From DYJK01 sp040755055 (GTDB taxonomy: Bacteria; Bacteroidota; Ignavibacteria; Ignavibacteriales; Melioribacteraceae): DNA of 64,000 nt. Both the position numbers and the translations under genes were made by a program. Of this stretch, positions 18,541 to 26,140 are shown in pieces (position 1 is the first letter of the stretch; the number at the start of each line of letters is the position of its first letter). The stretch spans positions 62,001 through 126,000 of the forward strand of contig JBFMBS010000001.1 of the NCBI GenBank assembly GCA_040755055.1, in the 5' to 3' direction. Below the pieces are notes generated by a model. That model was not told the origin of the DNA. It searched no databases and was given only the letters and a program-made list of their open reading frames with translations.

Positions 18541-19935
18541 TCACCCAACGATTTCTTTTTCAATCGCTTCTAAGGATTTCCCTTTTGTTTCGGGGAGTTT
18601 GATGAAAATAAACAGGAAGCCCGATATGCAGATAAATCCATACAGCCAAAAGGTACCATACGATTTTAACAAGTCATTGAGAATAGGAAATGTATATGTA
18701 AGAATAAAACAAGCACTCCATAATGCAAACGTAGAGATAGCCATCGCGGTACTTCTAATTTTGTTCGGAAATATTTCCGATAAAATAACCCAGGTTACGG
18801 GCGCCAACGACATTGCGTAAAATGCGATTGCTGTAACAACTAAAAGAAGTAATAAGAAACCGGTGATCTTAAAAAAGTATAGTGTGCCTACAATAGAATA
18901 TATTATTGCCAGACCGCCGGCACCGGTCAGCATAAGTTTACGTCTCCCGACAAGATCTACAGTATAAAGCGCGACGAAAGTAAACACAAGGTTAACACTG
19001 CCGGTAATAACAATGTTGAAGAGTATATCCGAAACTCCATAGCCAGCAGTTTCAAAAATTTCTTGTGCATAATTGAATATCACATTGATGCCGCACCATT
19101 GCTGAAACACTGCAAGTGTAATACCGATTAGCAACACTTTTTTTATGCCGCTCGATAATAATATTTTTGTCTTACTTTGTTCTTGTGTAGATAGTAAAGA
19201 TTTTGAAATGTTCTCGATTTCCGATGCTGCGTATAACGAAGAATAAATTTTAACAAGTACTTTTTCTGCCTCTTTCAATTTATTGTTTTTCACAAGCCAC
19301 CTTGGACTTTCAGGTACAAGAAACATAAGGATAAAAAATAGGGAAGAAGGAACAGCAGTAGCCCAGAACATCCACCGCCACCCGGTCTGTCCGTTCCAGG
19401 AATTTAATATCTCCACGGTTGAGAAATCAGTAGGAACCGGTTTGGCGATAAGCCAATTTGTAATTTGTGCAATAAGAATTCCAATTACTATCGTTAGCTG
19501 ATTTATTGTTACAAATTTTCCCCTATATTCTGCCGGAGATACCTCGGCAATGTACATAGGTGATAAATTCGAAGCCAGCCCGATGCTTACCCCTCCAAAG
19601 ATTCTCCACATAACAAATTGATATAATGAATTCGATATGCCGGTACCGATTGAAGAAATAATAAAAATAAATGCCGCGAGAATTAAAAGTTTTTTTAGAC
19701 CATATCTATTATTGAGCATACCGGAAATAACTGCACCGAGAAGACATCCAACAAGTGCACAGCTCATTGCCCATCCTTGCAAAGCCGGAATTGTTGAAAT
19801 ACCAAAGTAAAGTTCGTAAAATGGTTTAGCGCCGCCAATAACAACCCAGTCGTACCCGAATAGTAATCCGCCCATTGCACTAATTAATGAAATTGCATAG
19901 ATGTAACTTTTATTGTAAGCAATATTTTGTCCCAT
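18541..19935 (-). CDS. MFS sugar porter (XylE/GLUT type)
   Basis: This 464-residue protein has 12 predicted transmembrane helices. Sugar-porter signatures are visible: GGLLFGYDWVVIGGA in helix 1, RIFGGVSIGLASNLSPMYIAE in helix 4, VPESPRWL after helix 6, and LPETKGKSLE near the C-terminus. It should be a proton-coupled hexose or pentose importer of the inner membrane. It leads the cluster MFS-GH2-DUF5107 and is divergent from an AraC regulator at 20058, from which it is separated by 122 bases; that regulator is the likely controller. The exact sugar is unknown; the product of the GH2 enzyme is the reasonable guess. Confidence 0.92.
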   Translation of the reverse strand: MGQNIAYNKSYIYAISLISAMGGLLFGYDWVVIGGAKPFYELYFGISTIPALQGWAMSCALVGCLLGAVISGMLNNRYGLKKLLILAAFIFIISSIGTGISNSLYQFVMWRIFGGVSIGLASNLSPMYIAEVSPAEYRGKFVTINQLTIVIGILIAQITNWLIAKPVPTDFSTVEILNSWNGQTGWRWMFWATAVPSSLFFILMFLVPESPRWLVKNNKLKEAEKVLVKIYSSLYAASEIENISKSLLSTQEQSKTKILLSSGIKKVLLIGITLAVFQQWCGINVIFNYAQEIFETAGYGVSDILFNIVITGSVNLVFTFVALYTVDLVGRRKLMLTGAGGLAIIYSIVGTLYFFKITGFLLLLLVVTAIAFYAMSLAPVTWVILSEIFPNKIRSTAMAISTFALWSACFILTYTFPILNDLLKSYGTFWLYGFICISGFLFIFIKLPETKGKSLEAIEKEIVG

Positions 19936-20049
19936 CTTTAGCCTACGAGATTATGAATAATATACAACATAATTTTTCTGACTCTTATTTAGTATGGATA
20001 ATTTTCTGAAAAAGATGGACGATATTTCTATTTTATAGTTAACTAAATC

Positions 20050-20063
20050 TTTCATATATGAAA
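20050..20063. promoter_or_regulatory. 14-bp perfect palindrome overlapping the araC-type start codon
   Basis: TTTCATATATGAAA (20050-20063) is a perfect palindrome that contains the ATG (20058-20060) of the regulator gene. A second short palindrome, TAGTTAACTA, lies at 20036-20045. No Shine-Dalgarno is visible before this ATG. A regulator bound here would block its own expression; this is inference. Confidence 0.4.
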
Positions 20064-20927
20064 ACGAAACGAGACGGTTTCGAAGGTCAGAAATCAATTG
20101 TTATACCCCGTAAAATTTTACACAAGATCGAAAGAGACAAGGATCTAAACGATCTTTATTTAACTGATATTGGTTACTATCCAAGTGCAAAGTACCATTA
20201 CAGAAAACGAACTAACGGATGTGGTCAATTCATTCTCATTTACTGTGTTAAAGGGAGCGGATGGTTTGAAATCAATAATGTTAAACAGTTTGTTGAACAT
20301 AACCAGTTTTTCATCCTTCCAAAAGATGTTGCCCACTCCTACGGTTCCGATATTGATAATCCATGGACAATCTTCTGGGTACATTTTACCGGCAAAAAAG
20401 CCGGCTTGTTTTTTAATTATAACGATAGGAAGAAAATCCTACCGCAGAAAATTGCCTGGAACGAACATAGAATTTCACTTTTCTACGAAACGTACACAAG
20501 CCTTGAACATGGATATATTTATGATAACATAGTTTATTCCAACTGTTGTCTGGGACATTTGCTTGCAAGTTTTAGATTCCCTTCAAACATCAATAAGAGT
20601 CTGAAAGAGAAAAAGGTTGATCTTATTGATGAAGTAATTTCATTTATGACAAACAACTTGAAAAGAAATTTTACTTTAAAAGAACTCTCCAACAGAGCCG
20701 GTTTATCCGTCTCGCATCTTACTTACTTATTTAAAAAGAAAACAAATCATGCGCCGCTTGAATATTTTATATTCTTAAGAATTCAGAAAGCTTGCCAACT
20801 TTTACAATTTAGTAACTTGCGAATTAAAGACATCTGTTTTGAAATTGGATTTCAAGATCCGCTCTACTTTTCAAGAGTGTTCAGAAAATTAATGGGATTT
20901 TCTCCAAGAGATTTTAAGAAAATTTGA
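20058..20927 (+). CDS. AraC-family transcriptional regulator, cupin sensor
   Basis: The 289-residue protein has an N-terminal cupin-type ligand domain (about residues 35-150, including GSGWFEINNVKQFVEHNQFF and LPKDVAHSYG) and a C-terminal AraC DNA-binding domain (about 190-289), with helix one in LKELSNRAGLSVSHLTYLFK and the second in IKDICFEIGFQDPLYFSRVF. This is the arrangement of sugar-responsive activators such as AraC and RhaR. It is divergent from the MFS-GH2-DUF5107 cluster and is the natural candidate to control it. The start has no clear ribosome site and lies inside a palindrome, but no better in-frame start is visible. Confidence 0.92.
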   Translation: MKTKRDGFEGQKSIVIPRKILHKIERDKDLNDLYLTDIGYYPSAKYHYRKRTNGCGQFILIYCVKGSGWFEINNVKQFVEHNQFFILPKDVAHSYGSDIDNPWTIFWVHFTGKKAGLFFNYNDRKKILPQKIAWNEHRISLFYETYTSLEHGYIYDNIVYSNCCLGHLLASFRFPSNINKSLKEKKVDLIDEVISFMTNNLKRNFTLKELSNRAGLSVSHLTYLFKKKTNHAPLEYFIFLRIQKACQLLQFSNLRIKDICFEIGFQDPLYFSRVFRKLMGFSPRDFKKI

Positions 20928-21015
20928 TCACCAGAACTACCAGCATCATATAACCGCCAAATATTTTACGATAAACAATTAGTCGTTGAATCAATAATCT
21001 GTTAAAACGTTTGTG

Positions 21016-23946
21016 CTACTTCATTAGTAACATCTTCTTCGTCTCTTTGAACACTGAACGAAGTGAAGTGTCTTGAATCATTAGTGTATAAAAATATATT
21101 CCACTTGGTAAAGATGCACCTTGGTGCGTCTCTACGTTAAATTTTACAGAATATTTCCCCGGTTGTTGGTATTCATCTACGAGAGTAGCGATTTCTCTAC
21201 CGAGAATATCGTAAACTTTTAATGTCGTAAAGACGACCCGCCGGGTCGTCTCTACATTTGGTAACATGTACTCAATTGTTGTGCTTGGGTTAAACGGGTT
21301 AGGGTAACATTGTTCCAATCTATACGAATAAATATTATCCGCTTCATTCTCAACAGAGGTTGTCGTATCAATTATTTCGAAAGTATAATCGCTGTAGTCA
21401 AAAAGAGTTTCATCAATAAGACTTTTTATTTTTATTTTATAATTGTTACTAATCGCAGCACCCTGACTAACAGACCATTGATAAACACCCGAACTTGAAG
21501 TTGTATCAATAACAGAAACAACTTCATTATTCCTTAAAAGTTCTATAACAACATCTTCAGCGATATTATCATTCCACTTAATATAGTGTTTTAGACCTCT
21601 CTGAAATTTTTCACCGCCGTTCGGAATCGTAATCTGCACCTCCGGCGCAACGGTTGTAAATGAAAAAGTTTCAGACCAATCACTGTTCACTGTTGAATTA
21701 AAAGATTTAACACGCCAGTAATATGTACTGTTGTAAGTTAGTGAATCAATTACAAAAAATGCTTCTGTTAAATTAGCAGCGTCTATAATTGGATTTTCAA
21801 ACTGTGGATTCAAAGCAACCTGAAGTTGATAAGAATTTACATATCCGTTGGGCGTCCAGTTTAACTCCAGCGGAAGTGTTTGGTTCACAGTTGAAGAATT
21901 TGCCGGATAAGTTAGTGTTGGCAAGTTAGCCAAATTGGTGTTATCAGGTATGCAAAAAATAAACTCACCGAATTTTGTAATGTTGGCAGAAAGCTGCTTT
22001 GTAACATTATTGTATGTTGTATTCAGTGGAACAAAAACACCATTACCTTCAATATCTCTTTGATAGATAACGATGCTTTCTGCATTGTATCGATCAATAA
22101 CCTTAGATGCGTAGAAACTTAATTCACAATTGATCTCATAAATTTCATTGGCATTAATAACAATCCTTCTCTCCAGAACAATGGGCGCTTTATTTTCAAA
22201 CTCAGGTTTATACGGCGCATGCGGATAATTAGTAACAGTTACCGAATTATAACCTGATCCGTTAAAACTGTTTACGTTAAGAGTTGTAAAAGTACTGTCT
22301 GTACTGTTATTAAATTGATATTCGTTTCCTTGCAAAATTTCGTACTCGGTTACCTTACTATAGTCTTTGGTTTTCCATAGATGTCTGAATGCGTGCAGAG
22401 TTAGCATCCCATTGTCTTTGAAATACATTTCATATGCTATCGTTCCATCAGGATGAACTTCGGTCACGCCCGGCCACGAATTATTAGCTTTAGGTGCACT
22501 ACCCCAGCAAATTAGTGTGTTACCATTCGATAGCCGTTGCACACTTCCTTGCGTAGCACCGTAAACACCCATGGGATGTTTATACTCCCATACAAGTTCG
22601 GCGGTTTTGTTTGTTTCATCTATTTTATATTCAACAGCACGGGAATATTGAGGCGAATGATCAAGTCCATTATCGAAAAGTGTTATATTACCGTTGTTCA
22701 GTTCACTAACACCGTGCGGCCTGGAAAAATAGAGAGGTGCATTTTCTGCGTGTTCATTTATAAAAGTAAATTCATTTTCCTTTCCACCGAGTCTCCAGAT
22801 CATTTCACCGGTTGCTCTGTTAATTTTAATAACCTGACTGATATTTCTGAATGAAGCTAAAATATTTCCATCGCTCGTAAACTCAATCGAGTTCGCATGT
22901 ATAGGATCGAATGCAGCTAAAGTTAAATTAAAATATGATTCTGTTATTTGAACATGGTCCCAGCTTCGCCATTGAAAAACAACATTTCCTTCCACATCAA
23001 CTTCCTGGATTACGGACCCGGCAACATAAGCATTGGGTTTGCCGCCCGGTACAAGTGCACTCATATCTACTTGCTGAAGATCATATGCAAACATTAATGC
23101 ATGCCCGTTAGGAAGAAGTAAAAAATCATGTCCATCAGCAACATAACCGTTTCCCATTTTAAATGAATCGACGACCGCATAAGAAGAATCCATTAGTATG
23201 TGAACCGCTTCACCGCCTCCGGCATAGAAATAATCATTCTGCATATCGGCATATGAGAGAAATCCATTTGGCTGCATTTTAAAATCTGCCGGGAAGTGAT
23301 TATCGAACTTTTTATAATAGTAAGGCGTTCCGTCATCTTTTATCATCGTTAAATAATATCCCACTCCTTCCACAATGGAAGAAGTTGTGATAAAAACATA
23401 ACCCGGTGCATTGTTATTGATATTTTTAATTTCTATTTGAGGAAAATCTGATGGGATAGAATCTGCGGCAACAGTTGGCGAAACCTTTTGCAATGTTAAG
23501 GTTTGTTTATCGGGTATTTCTTCATAATTCTTAAGTATTGAATAACTAAGTCTCTCTTTTAATGGAGAAATATTAAATGAATATTCAAATGAAGGTAATA
23601 CTTGTCCGTAAATTGTTTTTACATCTGCATTAAAAATTATTTTTACCGTCTCGCCGGGTTGAAATGGAACTGCAATATTTAGAACCATTGTTTCTTCATC
23701 ATCGGAAAGGAGTGCGCCAAAATTGTGTATGCCGCTATTCTCTCCTAAAATTTGAATATTCATTTCCCCGGTTACCGTACTTCTATCAATCTTTTCGCCA
23801 TAACGCAAAATTATATTTGTTTCCTTAGTAACAAATTTGGAATTTGGAAGCGGCGATACATATTTATAAGCATCGATTCCTTGGGAATATGTTATTACTG
23901 ATAAACCGGTAAAAAGGAGAGCGCAAATTCTAAGAAATGCTTTCAT
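21016..23946 (-). CDS. T9SS-secreted arylsulfotransferase-like protein with FN3 domain
   Basis: The protein of 976 residues has a signal peptide (about 1-21), an N-terminal beta domain, and an arylsulfotransferase (ASST) type beta-propeller (about 180-540) with repeated motifs such as HDFLLLPNGHALMF, HANSIEFTSDGNILASFRN and GEMIWRLGGKENEF. These are followed by a beta domain, an FN3 domain (about 695-775), a domain with the IPNGGEKFQRG start, and a T9SS sorting domain from YPNPFNPSTTIEY to the terminal KKMLLMK. It should be exported to the cell surface. Enzymatic activity is uncertain; many such propellers are uncharacterised. A paralogue lies at 43815. Its sorting domain carries three in-frame repeat insertions (separate entries). 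Confidence 0.85.
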   Translation of the reverse strand: MKAFLRICALLFTGLSVITYSQGIDAYKYVSPLPNSKFVTKETNIILRYGEKIDRSTVTGEMNIQILGENSGIHNFGALLSDDEETMVLNIAVPFQPGETVKIIFNADVKTIYGQVLPSFEYSFNISPLKERLSYSILKNYEEIPDKQTLTLQKVSPTVAADSIPSDFPQIEIKNINNNAPGYVFITTSSIVEGVGYYLTMIKDDGTPYYYKKFDNHFPADFKMQPNGFLSYADMQNDYFYAGGGEAVHILMDSSYAVVDSFKMGNGYVADGHDFLLLPNGHALMFAYDLQQVDMSALVPGGKPNAYVAGSVIQEVDVEGNVVFQWRSWDHVQITESYFNLTLAAFDPIHANSIEFTSDGNILASFRNISQVIKINRATGEMIWRLGGKENEFTFINEHAENAPLYFSRPHGVSELNNGNITLFDNGLDHSPQYSRAVEYKIDETNKTAELVWEYKHPMGVYGATQGSVQRLSNGNTLICWGSAPKANNSWPGVTEVHPDGTIAYEMYFKDNGMLTLHAFRHLWKTKDYSKVTEYEILQGNEYQFNNSTDSTFTTLNVNSFNGSGYNSVTVTNYPHAPYKPEFENKAPIVLERRIVINANEIYEINCELSFYASKVIDRYNAESIVIYQRDIEGNGVFVPLNTTYNNVTKQLSANITKFGEFIFCIPDNTNLANLPTLTYPANSSTVNQTLPLELNWTPNGYVNSYQLQVALNPQFENPIIDAANLTEAFFVIDSLTYNSTYYWRVKSFNSTVNSDWSETFSFTTVAPEVQITIPNGGEKFQRGLKHYIKWNDNIAEDVVIELLRNNEVVSVIDTTSSSGVYQWSVSQGAAISNNYKIKIKSLIDETLFDYSDYTFEIIDTTTSVENEADNIYSYRLEQCYPNPFNPSTTIEYMLPNVETTRRVVFTTLKVYDILGREIATLVDEYQQPGKYSVKFNVETHQGASLPSGIYFYTLMIQDTSLRSVFKETKKMLLMK
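21051..21071. repeat. Imperfect palindrome in T9SS-domain coding region
   Basis: ACACT (21051-21055) and AGTGT (21067-21071) are inverted arms around an imperfect centre built of AACG AAGTGAAG. In the protein it encodes part of DTSLRSV, about seven residues that are absent from the uninterrupted sorting domain of the gene at 41054. It may be a fourth repeat type, but the symmetry is weaker than in the others. Confidence 0.35.
21108..21135. repeat. Class A palindrome (GTAGAGACG type) inserted in frame in T9SS domain
   Basis: On the plus strand the arms are GTAAAGATGCACC (21108-21120) and GGTGCGTCTCTAC (21123-21135), with two mismatches and a TT centre. The minus-strand reading gives VETHQGASL inside the sorting domain, just before the conserved PSGIYF. 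The same repeat type recurs at 21227 and 43922. Confidence 0.8.
21227..21255. repeat. Class A palindrome (GTAGAGACG type) inserted in frame in T9SS domain
   Basis: The arms GTAAAGACGACCCG (21227-21240) and CGGGTCGTCTCTAC (21242-21255) pair with a single mismatch around a central C. The minus-strand reading gives VETTRRVVF in the loop before LKVYDILGRE. It shares its outer bases with the repeats at 21108 and 43922 but not its core. Confidence 0.82.
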
Positions 23947-24033
23947 GGTAAGTTTATGTTGTTGTTAACAATTTCAAAACCGCTTACAGATTGAAAATTG
24001 GATAGCTGCATTATAACTGTTAGTTAAGCATAG

Positions 24034-25002
24034 TCATTTATTTTTTTGAATATTGTGCCAGCTTAAAGCGCTAGCACCAAGTATTGCTACATTTCCTTTT
24101 ACAAGTCCCGAAAGTAAAATCTCCACCTTTCCCTGGAAGAGATTCAACATATTTTTTTCCATGTGATGTTTAGTCGGCGTCAGCAGAAGATCGCCGGCAG
24201 CAGCCAAACCTTCCGATAGAATAACTGCTTCAGGACTTAAATAAGCAATAACATTTGCCAATGCTTCACCAAGAATTTGCCCGGTATATTCAAAAGCAGA
24301 TATAGCAAGTTTATCGCCGTTCTTCGCTGCTCTCAAAACTAAATCCGCATTAATTTGATTCGGCGAAAATTCTTTTAGAACACTTGTTTCATTTGTCTTG
24401 GAAAGTAGTTCATAATAAGTCCTAACAAGACCGCCTACAGAAACATAGGTTTCAAGACAACCTTTTCTACCACAGCCGCAGCTTCTCCCGTTTTTTTCTA
24501 CAATTGTGTGCCCGATTTCACCGGCGAATCCATCGCTTCCATAAACAATATTGCCGTCAACCACAATACCGCTTCCAAATCCCCGGCTGAGTGTAAGCTG
24601 GATAAAATTTTTCATTTTTTTTGCAACACCGAATTTCATTTCACCTAAAGCGGCTGCATTTGCATCATTGGCGATAACAATCGGCAAATCAAAATACTTT
24701 TTTGCAAGGTCGATTATGTTCACATAAATCCAATTCAAGTTCGATGAATATTCTACCGTGCCTTTATAATAATTTGCACTCGGTGCGCCAATGCCAACCC
24801 CCAATATTTCATATTTAACCGATTGCCCCTTGTAAACCTTGCTGAATTTTTTGTAAAGCCGTTCGAACAATGCTTCGGGTGATTCGTTTGCCTTGGTAGG
24901 AATTTTACTTTCTATATAACAATTTCCTGAAATATCTACCAGGCCAAAGGATGTTTGCGTGCCCCCAATTTCAATTCCAAGCGTAACTTTTTTCCGGTTC
25001 AT
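24034..25002 (-). CDS. ROK-family protein with altered phosphate-binding motifs
   Basis: This 322-residue ROK (repressor, ORF, kinase) protein has the zinc cluster H165, C175, C177, C182 (GRSCGCGRKGCLETY) and the catalytic Asp in IANDANAAALGE (D113). It aligns without gaps over residues 1-190 to the neighbour at 25038. However, at the two ATP phosphate loops it differs: GIEIGGTQT in place of GIDIGGTNT (residues 9-17), and LSRGFG in place of LGTGLG (138-143). It may be a weak kinase or a sugar sensor. It has no DNA-binding domain. It follows its paralogue after 35 bases and is probably in one transcript with the NagB fusion. Confidence 0.88.
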   Translation of the reverse strand: MNRKKVTLGIEIGGTQTSFGLVDISGNCYIESKIPTKANESPEALFERLYKKFSKVYKGQSVKYEILGVGIGAPSANYYKGTVEYSSNLNWIYVNIIDLAKKYFDLPIVIANDANAAALGEMKFGVAKKMKNFIQLTLSRGFGSGIVVDGNIVYGSDGFAGEIGHTIVEKNGRSCGCGRKGCLETYVSVGGLVRTYYELLSKTNETSVLKEFSPNQINADLVLRAAKNGDKLAISAFEYTGQILGEALANVIAYLSPEAVILSEGLAAAGDLLLTPTKHHMEKNMLNLFQGKVEILLSGLVKGNVAILGASALSWHNIQKNK

Positions 25003-25037
25003 AATTCCTACAATTTTATTTTGTAATAAATCTTTGA

Positions 25038-26036
25038 TTAAGTTATTACTTGCATTTGCAGATCACGGCTTTTCTTATGGATTTCGTCCCAGATAATAGC
25101 TGCGGCACCAAGTATAGCTGCATTTTTTGATTCCATTAGACTGGAAAGTAAAATTTTAACTTTGCCTTTATAGAGATTGAGCAAACTATTTTCAAAATGA
25201 TTAATTAGCGGGTTTAGTATTTGATCACCGGCTAATGCTAATCCGCCGAATAAAACGATAGCCTCCGGGTTAAGAAGCACGACATAATTTGCCAAAGCTT
25301 TGCCAAGTTTTTCGGCTGTACGTTCAAAAGCCGTCTTTGCTATTTCATCATTCTCTAATGCAGCTTCATAAATCAATTTTGACGTAAGCGAATTATATGA
25401 ATAACCCCTTAAACAGCTTTCTACTGAATAAACAGACAGTAATTCAAAAACGGTTCTTCTGATTCCATTGGCGGAAACATAAGTTTCAAGACAACCCCTT
25501 CTTCCGCAATTGCAGATTCTGCCGTTGTCTTCTATAATCATATGACCAAGTTCGCCGGCAAAACCATCATGACCATGGAATAGCGAACCGTTAACAACAA
25601 TGCCGCTGCCGAGACCGGTACCTAAAGTTATCTCGATAAAATTGTTCAAACCTTTTGCTGCACCGTATTTTAATTCGCCGATAGCCGCAGCATTTGCATC
25701 GTTTGTTACTACTACCGGTAAGGCATATTGAGTTTGTATTAATTTTACTATATCAACATAACCCCAGCTAAAATTTGTCGGGTTATCGATTGTACCTTTA
25801 AAATAATTTGCTGAAGGAGCTCCAAGACCAATTCCTATTAACTCAAAATTATTTTTGATCAGCTTAAACTGCGAATTGAAAGTTTCAAAAAGTTTGATCA
25901 AAAAAGATTCTACCGAACTATGCCGATCTGTTTCTATCTGGTCATTTAAATAACATTTACCTTTTTCGTCAATTAATCCAAAAGCAGTATTTGTACCGCC
26001 TATATCAATACCTAGTACAACTTGAGTTGAGTCCAT
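25038..26036 (-). CDS. ROK-family sugar kinase
   Basis: This 332-residue ROK protein has intact motifs: first phosphate loop GIDIGGTNTAFG (residues 9-20), second loop LGTGLGSG (138-145), catalytic Asp in TNDANAAAIGE (D113) and the zinc cluster H165, C175, C177, C182 (GRICNCGRRGCLETY). Kinases of this family phosphorylate glucose, N-acetylglucosamine, N-acetylmannosamine or related sugars in the cytoplasm. Its position between the NagB-PIG-L fusion and a second ROK copy suggests an N-acetylhexosamine substrate. No helix-turn-helix is present, so it is not a NagC-type repressor. Confidence 0.92.
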   Translation of the reverse strand: MDSTQVVLGIDIGGTNTAFGLIDEKGKCYLNDQIETDRHSSVESFLIKLFETFNSQFKLIKNNFELIGIGLGAPSANYFKGTIDNPTNFSWGYVDIVKLIQTQYALPVVVTNDANAAAIGELKYGAAKGLNNFIEITLGTGLGSGIVVNGSLFHGHDGFAGELGHMIIEDNGRICNCGRRGCLETYVSANGIRRTVFELLSVYSVESCLRGYSYNSLTSKLIYEAALENDEIAKTAFERTAEKLGKALANYVVLLNPEAIVLFGGLALAGDQILNPLINHFENSLLNLYKGKVKILLSSLMESKNAAILGAAAIIWDEIHKKSRDLQMQVIT

Positions 26037-26140
26037 ATTTGAAAAACCTACCTAGCAATAATGGTTGCTTATTATCAATTATTCTTTAAAAACTAATTCT
26101 GCGTAAAATTTTTGCATCATTCAAAATCTTATTGTAATGC

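Noticed and set aside
23962..23971. TTGTTAACAA palindrome upstream of the gene at 21016
   Set aside because: Only 10 bases and AT-rich, so too likely by chance to list as an operator by itself.
24034..26036. ROK proteins as NagC-like repressors
   Set aside because: Neither has an N-terminal helix-turn-helix; both begin directly at the kinase phosphate loop.
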